From positions 62,001-126,000 of the forward strand of contig NZ_CP092519.1 of the NCBI RefSeq assembly GCF_022430525.1: DNA of 64,000 nt. The letters are read 5' to 3'. Each line of letters opens with the position of its first letter. Position 1 is the first letter of the stretch. This document shows positions 50,552 to 59,211 of this stretch, one piece after another. The stretch is from Cetobacterium somerae. Lineage in GTDB: Bacteria > Fusobacteriota > Fusobacteriia > Fusobacteriales > Fusobacteriaceae. Below the pieces are notes generated by a model, which searched no databases, was not told where the DNA came from, and saw nothing but the letters and a program-made list of their open reading frames with translations. The position numbers and the translations under genes are program-made.

Positions 50552-52120
50552 ATGAACATAAAAAAAAGAATGGGAATATATATAAGTATATTCTTAGTAA
50601 TATTATCTTTTTTAACATATGTAGCTAGAGATAGCAATAATTTTATATCTATAATTACTAATAGAGAAAGCAAAGATCTTTTTAATAAAAATCAAGAGGT
50701 AATATCATTATATAAAAAAGAGAAGAATCAATTGAAACCAATTAAACTTTTTCCATATTTAGATGATTATATGAACATAGATAGTACTCCAGGAGAGTAT
50801 TTGATAGAGATACAAGATAATAAGCAGCCAAATCGATATTATGAAGTGACAAAAAATGAAAAAAGCCCTTTAAAACACTACTTAAATTACATTCCAAAAG
50901 ATAATCTTTTAAAAAATAAGATCTTTTTAAACTTCTTAACAGGTTTATTTTTAATTTTTAATTTAAGATTGCTTTATATATTCAAGAAAGAAATTTTAAG
51001 AAAAAAAGATTTAATATTTCCAATTACTCTTCTTTGTTTAAAAATTCTTTTAACTAACTCTGAAGTTTTTTCAAATATTATTATGACTAGAATGAATCTT
51101 ACAATAACAAGTTTATTAGGATTGTATTTATTGCTTTATGTGAAGAATAAAAGTATTAAATTGAAAAAAGATTTACCTGTAAATATAGGATTATGGATTC
51201 TGTTTTTAATGTACTACAGTGGAGAAGTTATAGTATTAAGTGCAATTTTAGATAGAAGAATTCTAAACTATTTAGTAATAAACTATTTAGCTCTTATAAA
51301 AGTAGCAACATTTTTTTATGTATGGATAGACTCTTTAATCATAATACTAATAATGTTTCGACTAAACTCTATTAAAATAAAGAAAAAGCAAATAATAAAA
51401 AAAATTGAAAAGAAAAATTTTGCTATGATTGGAAGTTTTATAATATTATCTTTAGGAGTAGAATTTTTTATAAATAATAATAAATATTTTTATTATTTAA
51501 ATATGTTTGAATTTGTTTTTATATTTTGGTATATATTTTTAACAGATGTAAACACTATGGGTAAAATAAAAGTATTAACATTAAAAATGTTCCAAATGTT
51601 TTTGCATATATATCTATTTTTTGTAGTAACAGAAAGTGTTTTAATAGCTTTAGCAATTGTTTTTTCATTTTTATTTTTAAATTTATGTACACATTTTATA
51701 AAGGGAACTTTAAGAGTTGATAAATATTATATTGAAAATCTTGTAAACAGGATGTATTTAACAAAAAATTCTGAGGAATTTAAAGAGCAACTTTCTAAAG
51801 AGCTAAAAAAGAATTTAGAATTAAAAGAGGTAGAAAGCATCATATTAACCCAAAGAGATGATTATAAAAACTTTTTATTAGATAGATATTATGATGAAGA
51901 TGAGATAATATTAGAAAAAAATGATATAATAGATAAAAAATATGATTATGCAGTTAGATTGAAATCTAATAAGAATCCATTTGTTGGACTTATATTAATT
52001 CAAAATAGAGACACTAAATTAGTATACGAAGAGAAAAGATATTTAGAGGATATAGTTGAAAAACTATCATTAGTTGCAAGTAGATATAGATTTGAAAAGC
52101 TGCAGGAGGAACTTAATTGA
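50552..52120 (+). CDS. Multi-span membrane receptor without kinase domain
   Basis: A 522-residue protein: one N-terminal membrane helix (about 7-25), an extracytoplasmic stretch of about 100 residues (25-128), then seven or eight helices (about 130-385). A cytosolic C-terminal domain (about 395-522) follows, with alpha/beta pattern resembling a GAF-like fold (EVESIILTQRDDYKNFLLDRYY, YAVRLKSNKNPFVGLILIQNRDTKLVYEEKRYLEDIVEKL). I see no phospho-accepting His box and no N/G boxes of a histidine kinase ATPase. The layout is like 7TM receptors of two-component systems but stops after the GAF-like part. It is coupled to the LytTR gene by a TTGA overlap. Confidence 0.75.
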   Translation: MNIKKRMGIYISIFLVILSFLTYVARDSNNFISIITNRESKDLFNKNQEVISLYKKEKNQLKPIKLFPYLDDYMNIDSTPGEYLIEIQDNKQPNRYYEVTKNEKSPLKHYLNYIPKDNLLKNKIFLNFLTGLFLIFNLRLLYIFKKEILRKKDLIFPITLLCLKILLTNSEVFSNIIMTRMNLTITSLLGLYLLLYVKNKSIKLKKDLPVNIGLWILFLMYYSGEVIVLSAILDRRILNYLVINYLALIKVATFFYVWIDSLIIILIMFRLNSIKIKKKQIIKKIEKKNFAMIGSFIILSLGVEFFINNNKYFYYLNMFEFVFIFWYIFLTDVNTMGKIKVLTLKMFQMFLHIYLFFVVTESVLIALAIVFSFLFLNLCTHFIKGTLRVDKYYIENLVNRMYLTKNSEEFKEQLSKELKKNLELKEVESIILTQRDDYKNFLLDRYYDEDEIILEKNDIIDKKYDYAVRLKSNKNPFVGLILIQNRDTKLVYEEKRYLEDIVEKLSLVASRYRFEKLQEELN

Positions 52121-52809
52121 AGAAAATAGGTATTAATATAGATTTAAATTTACAAGAGATATTAAGAGAACTTCTTGAGGTTGAGTTTTATTCAATTGAT
52201 AGTGTAATTGATTATGAAATAGAAAAAATAGATGTTGTTATTCTTGATTTAAAATATGAAAAAGACGATAGTAAAATACACTTTTTTAGTAGAAAAAATA
52301 TTCCTGTTGTGTTATTATGTTCTAGAGATGAAGAATTAAAAAAAATTAAAGAGTATTTTAAAAAAAGAGAAATCTATGATTGCGTATATAGAGATGATTA
52401 TTTTGAAATAGAAAAAACTTTAGATGAACTTTTTAATAAAAAAATTATTATTCAAGATGCAAAAGAAATAGTTATAAATGATAATTTTTATAAAGCAATA
52501 ATTAAAATAGAAGATATTATATATATGAATTATTGTAGATTATCAAGAAAAACAGAGATTACAACTAAAGATGGAAAGATTTATTACTCTAAGAGAGGGT
52601 TTGCCGAAGTTGAACAAAAATTAAAAGGGTTTAGTTTTTTTATTAAAGTAGATAGAGGAACTCTTATAAATAGAAATCTTTTAAAAGAGATTGATTATAA
52701 AGGAGAAAAAATAACATTTTTAGGTAATAAAAATTTATTTGTTAGTAGAAGTAAATTAAAAATTTTAGAGGAAAATTTAGATTTATTCGGAAATAGAATA
52801 GAGCTATAA
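52117..52809 (+). CDS. LytTR-type response regulator with degenerate receiver
   Basis: A 230-residue regulator. Residues 1-110 are receiver-like with the phosphorylatable Asp44 in VVILDLKYEK. The acidic pair near the N-terminus is reduced (INIDLN), and the usual Lys-Pro after strand 5 is absent (VYRDDYFE). Residues about 125-225 are a LytTR DNA-binding domain (IKIEDIIYMNYCRLSRKTEITTKDGKIYYSKRG; FIKVDRGTLINRNLLKEID). It starts at TTG inside the receptor stop, with AGGAGG upstream. The nearest target is the amino-acid ABC operon 30 bases downstream. Confidence 0.85.
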   Translation: MKKIGINIDLNLQEILRELLEVEFYSIDSVIDYEIEKIDVVILDLKYEKDDSKIHFFSRKNIPVVLLCSRDEELKKIKEYFKKREIYDCVYRDDYFEIEKTLDELFNKKIIIQDAKEIVINDNFYKAIIKIEDIIYMNYCRLSRKTEITTKDGKIYYSKRGFAEVEQKLKGFSFFIKVDRGTLINRNLLKEIDYKGEKITFLGNKNLFVSRSKLKILEENLDLFGNRIEL

Positions 52810-52838
52810 AAATAATTTTTTTAAGATGGAGGATATTT

Positions 52839-53618
52839 ATGAAAAAAATAATACTTTTTTTAACATTGATTTTAGGAAGTTTAGTTTTTGCAAATGAAAA
52901 ACCTTTAATTGTTGGAATGGAGTTAGCATACCCTCCTTTTGAAATGTCTGATGAAAATGGGAAACCAACAGGTATAAGTGTAGATATGGCTTATGCTCTT
53001 GGAGAATATTTAGGAAGAGATGTTATTATAGAGGATATGTCTTATGGAGGATTAATTCCAGCATTAAAAACAAAAAAAATAGATATAATAATCTCATCAA
53101 TGTCAGTAACAGATGAGAGAAAACAGTCTGTAAATTTTTCAACACCATATGCAAAAAGTTATTTAGGAATGTTAGTTAATAATAAATCTGGAATTACAAA
53201 TGCTACTGAATTAAATCAAAAAGGTAAAAAAGTTGCAGTAAAAAAAGGTACAAGTGGACACACTGTAGCTGAAAAATATTTTCCAAATGCAGAAATAATG
53301 GTTTTTGATAAAGAGAGTGCTTGTGTGCTAGAAGTTTCTCAAGGTAAAGTGGATGCTTTTATATATGATCCACTAACAATTTATAGAAACTGGACAAGAA
53401 ATTCAGACTCAACAACACCATTATTAGCTCAATTTGAAACTGAATCACAACCTTGGGCAGTAGCTTATAGAAAAGGTGAAGAGGATTTAGGAGCTCAAAT
53501 TGATGAATTTATAATAGAATATAAAGCTAATGGTGGATTTAATAAGTTAGCTGATAAGTATTTAGGTGAGGAGAGAGCTTTCTTTAAAGAGAAAAATGTA
53601 CCTTTCTTCTTTGATTAG
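52839..53618 (+). CDS. Amino-acid ABC transporter, periplasmic substrate-binding protein (second system)
   Basis: A 259-residue family-3 binding protein: signal peptide MKKIILFLTLILGSLVFA, mature start KPLIVGMELAYPPFEMSDENGKPTGISVDMAYALGEYL, then YGGLIPALKTKKIDIIISSMSVTDERKQSVNFSTPYAKSYLG. It resembles binders of polar amino acids. It is 30 bases after the LytTR gene with a GGAGGA site, so it is probably in the same transcript. Confidence 0.93.
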   Translation: MKKIILFLTLILGSLVFANEKPLIVGMELAYPPFEMSDENGKPTGISVDMAYALGEYLGRDVIIEDMSYGGLIPALKTKKIDIIISSMSVTDERKQSVNFSTPYAKSYLGMLVNNKSGITNATELNQKGKKVAVKKGTSGHTVAEKYFPNAEIMVFDKESACVLEVSQGKVDAFIYDPLTIYRNWTRNSDSTTPLLAQFETESQPWAVAYRKGEEDLGAQIDEFIIEYKANGGFNKLADKYLGEERAFFKEKNVPFFFD

Positions 53619-53626
53619 GAGATGAT

Positions 53627-54418
53627 ATGAGTATACTAAAAACTCTATTTTTTAGACCAAAAACTGAAAGTGAAACTACAACAGTAAAGTGGATAAATAT
53701 AGTTTTAGTAACTGTAATAGTTTTAGGAGTTTTTCATTTTGCTTTTAGTAGATTAGATTATCCATATAATTGGGAAGGCATAATTGAAAAATATAAATAT
53801 AAGTTTATGATTGGGTTTACAATGACTTTAATAATCTCAATATTCTCTTTAATAGCAAGTTTTGTAATAGGAGGACTTTTGGTCTTAGGACAAAGAGGAA
53901 GTTTTTTACCTACATATTATTTTGCGAAAGGATTTACTGAGGTTATTCGTGGAACACCATTAATAGTTCAAATATACTTATTTTATTATGTAATAGGAAC
54001 TGCTTTTGGTATAGAAAATCGTTATTTAATGGGAGTTTTAATAATGGGAGTTTTTTCTGGAGCTTACGTTTCAGAGATTATCCGTGCTGGAATTGAAAGT
54101 ATAAATAAAACTCAAATTGAAACTGCAAGGTCTTTGGCATTTACAAAGTTTCAAACATATAGATATATAATTTTTCCACAAGTTATAAAAAGAGTGATGC
54201 CACCTCTTGCAGGGCAGTTTGCAAGTTTAATTAAGGACTCATCACTACTTTCAATAATTGCAGTAAATGAATTTACAAAAAATGTTCAAGAAGTAGATTC
54301 GTTAACTTTTTCTCCAATAGAAAATTACTGTATTTTAGCAGTTGGATACTTAATACTAACTTATCCAATTTCTCACCTTTCTAAGTATTTAGAGAGGAGG
54401 TATAACTATGGAAATTAA
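53627..54418 (+). CDS. Amino-acid ABC transporter permease (second system)
   Basis: A 263-residue permease. An N-terminal extension with one extra helix (about 22-45) precedes the GlnP/HisM-type core with VIRGTPLIVQIYLFYYV near residue 107 and the EAA loop [23 protein letters not shown] near 145. It overlaps the ATPase gene by 11 bases. Confidence 0.94.
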   Translation: MSILKTLFFRPKTESETTTVKWINIVLVTVIVLGVFHFAFSRLDYPYNWEGIIEKYKYKFMIGFTMTLIISIFSLIASFVIGGLLVLGQRGSFLPTYYFAKGFTEVIRGTPLIVQIYLFYYVIGTAFGIENRYLMGVLIMGVFSGAYVSEIIRAGIESINKTQIETARSLAFTKFQTYRYIIFPQVIKRVMPPLAGQFASLIKDSSLLSIIAVNEFTKNVQEVDSLTFSPIENYCILAVGYLILTYPISHLSKYLERRYNYGN

Positions 54419-55154
54419 AATAGAAAATTTGTGCAAAAGTTTTGGAGAACAAGTTGTATTAAACGGCTTAAATTTAGATGTAAAAAATATACATTCTATT
54501 GTTATAATAGGACCATCTGGTGGTGGAAAGTCAACTTTATTAAGAATTTTAGCTGGACTAGAAGTTTCAGATAGTGGTGAGATTGAAGTGAATGGAGAGA
54601 GAATTCCCAAAGAGGAAGAGGAGCTTCATGAATATAGAAAAAGTATTGGAGTTGTATTTCAAGCATTTAATTTATTTCCACACTTAACAGCTTTAGAAAA
54701 TATAACTTTACCTTTAGAAAAGGTTCATAAAATACCTGCTAAAGATGCTAAAGAGAGGGCTGAAACACTTCTTAAAAGATTTGGACTTTATGAGCATGAA
54801 AGCAAATATCCACATCAATTATCAGGTGGACAGCAGCAAAGAGTTGCTATAGTAAGAGCAATGGCACTAAAACCAAAAGTTTTACTTTTAGATGAACCAA
54901 CATCAGCTCTAGACCCAGCTTTAACAAAGGAGATTTTAGAAGCGATAAAAGAATTACGAAAAGATAAAAAAGATATGGTTTTAGTAACTCATGAGATGGA
55001 GTTTGCTAAAGGTGTAGCTGATTGTGTAATCTTTGTAAGTGGAGGAAAAATTGTTGAGATGGGACCTCCAGGAATAATATTTGAAAATCCAAAAACTATA
55101 GAGTTATGTAAATTTCTTGGTGGAGTAGATTGTGAAAAAAGAATAAAAAAATAG
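54408..55154 (+). CDS. Amino-acid ABC transporter ATPase (second system)
   Basis: A 248-residue GlnQ-type ATPase: Walker A GPSGGGKST, VFQAFNLFPHLT, signature LSGGQQQR, Walker [13 protein letters not shown] and LVTHEMEFAKG. The start lies inside the permease end behind GAGGAGG. It is the last gene before a terminator. Confidence 0.96.
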   Translation: MEIKIENLCKSFGEQVVLNGLNLDVKNIHSIVIIGPSGGGKSTLLRILAGLEVSDSGEIEVNGERIPKEEEELHEYRKSIGVVFQAFNLFPHLTALENITLPLEKVHKIPAKDAKERAETLLKRFGLYEHESKYPHQLSGGQQQRVAIVRAMALKPKVLLLDEPTSALDPALTKEILEAIKELRKDKKDMVLVTHEMEFAKGVADCVIFVSGGKIVEMGPPGIIFENPKTIELCKFLGGVDCEKRIKK

Positions 55155-55156
55155 AT

Positions 55157-55186
55157 AATGCCTAGTAAAAACTAGGCATTTTTTTA
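55157..55186 (+). terminator. Terminator of the second amino-acid ABC operon
   Basis: AATGCCTAGT (55157-55166), loop AAAA, ACTAGGCATT (55171-55180), then T's. Confidence 0.93.
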
Positions 55187-55256
55187 TTAAATAATCTTTA
55201 GAAAAATATTGCATAAAATTATGTATTATATTTCAAAATGAAAAGATGAGAAATTA

Positions 55257-55285
55257 TTGACTTTAAAAGTAAGAGGTGATATAAA
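55257..55285 (+). promoter_or_regulatory. Promoter of the K+ channel gene
   Basis: TTGACT (55257-55262), 17-base spacer, TATAAA (55280-55285). Confidence 0.65.
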
Positions 55286-55360
55286 ATTCTTTTGGAGAAA
55301 TTTAAAAAGGGAAAATGGTATTTAGAAAGTATATTTCTATAAAAAGATTTTGGAGGATAG

Positions 55361-56098
55361 ATGAGATTATATAAAAAAGAACAGATATATAATTTTCTTA
55401 AAAATGCAGCATTGTCTGCAGCTATAGCATTTTTTATATCTCTTATAGCCCATGTGCTTATAGACAAAGATAGGATTGGATCTTTAGAAATAATTTTAAG
55501 TACTGTAAAAATATTTTTTAGTATATTACCTATAGTATTTTTAAAACAAAAAAACTTTATATTTAAAGATGGTCCATTAAAAGCTACAGCTTTAGTATTT
55601 TATTATTTAATATTAGTTCCAATTATAAATTTTTCTTTAAATATTAATGAAGAAGAGAGTAGTTTAAAGTATTTTTTCTATTTTTTATCTTTTATAAACA
55701 TTATTCTTTTAATAGCCTGTCACATAATAATTTTAAAATATGTTTTTACAGATTTTTTAAGAAGAAGAAGGAAGATTGTACCAACAGATGTAATTATTGT
55801 AATAACAACTTATATAACTATTGCCATAAGTTTTGGACTACTATATACTGTACTTAGTTTATTTAGTTCAACACAAGTTTTTAATGGTATAACTCAAGAT
55901 TTACCACAAATTGAGTTCTATTTTAAACATATATATTTTAGTTTTATAACAATAACAACAGTAGGATATGGAGATGTTTATCCAATGACTATGCTGGCAC
56001 AATTTTTAGTTGTTGTGGAGATAATAACTGGAATTGTACTTACTAATGTAATACTAGGACTTGTAATTGGATCAGGAATATTATCATCAAAGGATTAA
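55361..56098 (+). CDS. Two-pore-domain-like potassium channel protein
   Basis: A 245-residue membrane protein. Four N-terminal helices (about 12-125) precede an Ion_trans_2 pore module. In that module one helix (about 145-170) is followed by a pore loop with the selectivity filter TTVGYGDVYP (about 203-212) and a final helix (VVVEIITGIVLTNVILGLVIG). There is no RCK/TrkA-N domain, so gating is not by nucleotide. The subunit should form a tetrameric K+ channel. The stop is close (about 27 bases) to the FplA-like gene, so the two may share a transcript. Confidence 0.85.
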   Translation: MRLYKKEQIYNFLKNAALSAAIAFFISLIAHVLIDKDRIGSLEIILSTVKIFFSILPIVFLKQKNFIFKDGPLKATALVFYYLILVPIINFSLNINEEESSLKYFFYFLSFINIILLIACHIIILKYVFTDFLRRRRKIVPTDVIIVITTYITIAISFGLLYTVLSLFSSTQVFNGITQDLPQIEFYFKHIYFSFITITTVGYGDVYPMTMLAQFLVVVEIITGIVLTNVILGLVIGSGILSSKD

Positions 56099-56125
56099 AT
56101 AAATATGGGAGGATTAAAAACAAAA

Positions 56126-58435
56126 ATGGGAAACCTAAAGAAAATAGTGTTGTTTTTGATAATTTCTTTGTCTATTTTTGCAGCTGAAGATTCACCGAAC
56201 AGAGTTAATACAGCAGCAGAAAAGATAAAAGAGATCGATAAACAGATACAGGAGCTAGAGTTAAAAAGAAAAAACTTGGAAACACTAAAACAGACTTTTA
56301 TAAAAAATCAAAATGTAACAAGACCTAAAATAGGATTAGTACTAAGTGGAGGAGGGGCTAAAGGAGCTGCTCATATAGGTGTTTTAAAGACACTAGAAAA
56401 GTATCAAATCCCAATAGATTATATAGTGGGAACGAGTGCAGGAAGTATAATAGCGGCTATGTACTCTGTGGGATATACACCTGATGAAATTGAAAAAACA
56501 GTAACAGATTTGCAGTTTTATGATTTATTTAGAAATTCATCAAATAGAGACTTAGAGGGAATTGTACAAAAGACTCAATCAAATAAATATCCTTTAAATA
56601 TATCTTTAACAAAGGATTTTAATCTTTCATTACCAATGGGAGTTTTAAATGGAGAGTACATTTACTTAGAGTTAAAAAAGATTTTTGCTAGAGCAGAAAA
56701 TGTAAATGAGTTTAAGGATTTTCCAATACCTTTTAGAGCTATGACAACAAATTTACAAACAGGTAAATCTGTGGAGCTAAACAGTGGAGACTTAGCATTA
56801 GCAACATTAAAAAGTATGGCTATTCCAACATTTTTAGATCCTATAAGAGAAGGAGATAACTATTACGTAGATGGAGGAGTTGCAGATAACTTTCCAATTT
56901 TACAAGCTGTAAATATGGGAGCAGATATAGTTATTGGAGTAGATATAGCAGCAGAACCTATTGTTATAACAGATAATTCAAATATAATTCAAATACTAGA
57001 TAAGTTATCAACTTATAATGGTGATAAGAGTACTGAGATTCAAACTCATTACCCAGATATTTTAATCACTCCTGATGTAAAAAAACATAGTACTTTGGAC
57101 TTTGATAATCTACCGAAATTGGTTAAAGAGGGAGAAGTTGCCTCTGAAAAGCTTGATTATGCTCTTGCTAAGTTAACTGATAAAGAAAGATATAATGAAA
57201 TAGAAGCTAAAAAAGAGCAAATGAAAAATAGAAAATTTGATATAAAAAATATAAATATTCATGGAAATGATCTCTTAACTATGAAAGAGGTGGAAAAGTT
57301 AAGACCAGAAAAAGGTGAGATGACGGTAACTGAATTAAACCTATGGACAGAAAAGATATTTGCTAAAAACTTTGTAGATAGAGTATTCTACACAGTTGAT
57401 GGAGATACAGTTAACTTTACTGTAAGAGAGAAAATGGATACGAAGTTAAAAGCAGGACTTTTCTATGTTTCAAACTATGGAGCTGGATTAGAAGCTGTAG
57501 CTGAAATACCAGTATTTAATAAGTTTAATCTTTCTCAAAAGAACTATACATTAAAAGCTGAATTTTCAAAATATCCAAAAATATCACTAACAGATATGAC
57601 TCAATATAATGTTTGGGATCATAAATTATTAGTTTCAGCAGAAGTAGGTTATGGATTAAATCCTATATTCCTATATAAAGGTGGAGATAATGTTTCAACT
57701 TATGAAAATAATACTTTTGAAACAAGTTTATCAATAGGAACAACAATATTTAATGATATAATTGCAGGATATACACTAAGTTATAAAAATATGGAAACAA
57801 ACTACTCTTCAGGAGAGAAACTTAAAAATTTCTCATACTTTAAAAAAGATGGATCATATTTTACAAATACATTTAGTTTCTACTACGATACGATGAATCA
57901 GTCAGAGTATGCAACAAAAGGTGGTCAAGGGTTATTGCAAGTATTCTCTGAAACAAATGCAAAGGAAGGAAACTCTTTTGAAGGATATTCAGTAATGGCA
58001 ATGAAGTATTTCCAACTAAGTAGTAATTGGTCTTTAAATACTGGATTAAGTGGTGGACAGATGTATAATGCAGAAAATACTCCACTATCAGAATTGTTTA
58101 ATTTAGGTGGGTTAAGAAGTAATCCATTGAGAAGAAATTATGCTTTTGTAGGACTACCAATATCTTCAGTTTATACAGATAACTTCTTTATAGGTAGTGC
58201 AGGATTACAATATACTGTTGCTCCAAATTTATATCTAAGTTTTAACTATAACATTGGAACATATAACTATTACTCAGGTTTTGGAAGTGAAAAAGGTATT
58301 TGGGATATGGAAAAACAAGGATATGGTGTTGGAATTGGTTGGGATACATTCCTAGGACCAATGGACTTCTCAGTATCTAACAACGTTTTAAATAATGAGA
58401 TGTTATTCCAAGTTCATATAGGATACGTATTTTAA
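56126..58435 (+). CDS. fplA: Patatin-type phospholipase autotransporter (type Vd, FplA-like)
   Basis: The start at 56126 is preferred since GGGAGGA lies 12 bases upstream. An in-frame ATG at 56105 is possible. A signal peptide (about 1-20) is followed by a short coiled coil (about 30-60, AAEKIKEIDKQIQELELKRKNLETL). The patatin domain (about 68-330) has the oxyanion loop SGGGAKGAAHIGV, nucleophile Ser104 in GTSAGS and Asp249 in VDGGVADNFP. Then a POTRA-like domain (about 365-430) and a C-terminal 16-strand-type barrel end in Phe (HIGYVF). This is the architecture of Fusobacterium FplA and Pseudomonas PlpD, surface phospholipases A1 that are also proposed virulence factors. Confidence 0.93.
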   Translation: MGNLKKIVLFLIISLSIFAAEDSPNRVNTAAEKIKEIDKQIQELELKRKNLETLKQTFIKNQNVTRPKIGLVLSGGGAKGAAHIGVLKTLEKYQIPIDYIVGTSAGSIIAAMYSVGYTPDEIEKTVTDLQFYDLFRNSSNRDLEGIVQKTQSNKYPLNISLTKDFNLSLPMGVLNGEYIYLELKKIFARAENVNEFKDFPIPFRAMTTNLQTGKSVELNSGDLALATLKSMAIPTFLDPIREGDNYYVDGGVADNFPILQAVNMGADIVIGVDIAAEPIVITDNSNIIQILDKLSTYNGDKSTEIQTHYPDILITPDVKKHSTLDFDNLPKLVKEGEVASEKLDYALAKLTDKERYNEIEAKKEQMKNRKFDIKNINIHGNDLLTMKEVEKLRPEKGEMTVTELNLWTEKIFAKNFVDRVFYTVDGDTVNFTVREKMDTKLKAGLFYVSNYGAGLEAVAEIPVFNKFNLSQKNYTLKAEFSKYPKISLTDMTQYNVWDHKLLVSAEVGYGLNPIFLYKGGDNVSTYENNTFETSLSIGTTIFNDIIAGYTLSYKNMETNYSSGEKLKNFSYFKKDGSYFTNTFSFYYDTMNQSEYATKGGQGLLQVFSETNAKEGNSFEGYSVMAMKYFQLSSNWSLNTGLSGGQMYNAENTPLSELFNLGGLRSNPLRRNYAFVGLPISSVYTDNFFIGSAGLQYTVAPNLYLSFNYNIGTYNYYSGFGSEKGIWDMEKQGYGVGIGWDTFLGPMDFSVSNNVLNNEMLFQVHIGYVF

Positions 58436-58516
58436 ATTATAAAAAGAAATAAAGGAAGAATAAAAATATTATAGTAAAGTTATTTTAAAGAAGATAAGTT
58501 CAAGGAGGATTTTATT

Positions 58517-59143
58517 ATGTTAAAAAAGTTAGCCTATCTATCTCCATTAGCTTTACTAATGTTTCAGGGGTGTACATCTTTAATGGATGGACATTTAGTA
58601 GCTGTGGACTCATATGCACCAAAACCAATTCCAGCAGGAACGTATTACCTATCATCTAAAGGACCAGAGGCTGGATTACAAAAACAAACTTTTGAGAACT
58701 CTCTACAGAATATGTTAGCATCAAAAGGATATACAAGAACTTTTGTAAATAAGGGAGCAAATTATAACATAGTTTATGACTATACTGCAACGGGGCCATT
58801 TACAACAGAGGAGAGTTTCCCAGCACCTGTAAATGAATGGTGGGGAGTAGAGCAAACGTATGGTGGAGTTCATAATGGAATGTTTGAAGAGGCTTGGTAT
58901 AGCGATGATACACAATATGTAAATTATTTTGTAAAAGCACTAAGTTTATCAGCTTATGCAAATAACATACCTCTTTGGAGAGTGAAAGGGCATGTACAAG
59001 CAGAGACTCCTAATTTAAATCAAGACTATCAATATTTAATATCTGGAATATCTGATTATATAGATCAAAGTTCTGGAAAAGTTGTATATGTAAATGTTGT
59101 TAAAAACTCTAAAACTGGAGATTATACAGCAACTAAATGGTAA
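58517..59143 (+). CDS. Lipoprotein of unknown function
   Basis: A 208-residue protein with a lipoprotein signal (lipobox FQGC, lipidated Cys about residue 19). The mature part is alpha/beta with GTYYLSSKGPEAGLQKQTFENSLQNMLASKGYTRTF and ANYNIVYDYTATGPFTTEESFP. It distantly resembles DUF4136-type envelope lipoproteins (a short helix pair and a central sheet), but I would not name a family. It is 81 bases downstream of the FplA-like gene with an AGGAGG site. Confidence 0.75.
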   Translation: MLKKLAYLSPLALLMFQGCTSLMDGHLVAVDSYAPKPIPAGTYYLSSKGPEAGLQKQTFENSLQNMLASKGYTRTFVNKGANYNIVYDYTATGPFTTEESFPAPVNEWWGVEQTYGGVHNGMFEEAWYSDDTQYVNYFVKALSLSAYANNIPLWRVKGHVQAETPNLNQDYQYLISGISDYIDQSSGKVVYVNVVKNSKTGDYTATKW

Positions 59144-59152
59144 AATAAATTT

Positions 59153-59181
59153 AAAAGAGAGGTGTAACCTCTCTTTTTTAG
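59153..59181 (+). terminator. Terminator of the lipoprotein gene
   Basis: AAAAGAGAGG (59153-59162), loop TGTAA, CCTCTCTTTT (59168-59177), then T's. Confidence 0.9.
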
Positions 59182-59211
59182 TATAAAGATGTAAAGAGTT
59201 AGGAGGAAAAT

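Noticed and set aside
53627-54418. Recent duplication of the first ABC operon (28.2-30.3 kb) giving the second (52.8-55.2 kb).
   Set aside because: Gene order is reversed and the proteins differ widely, so they are old paralogues with separate regulation.
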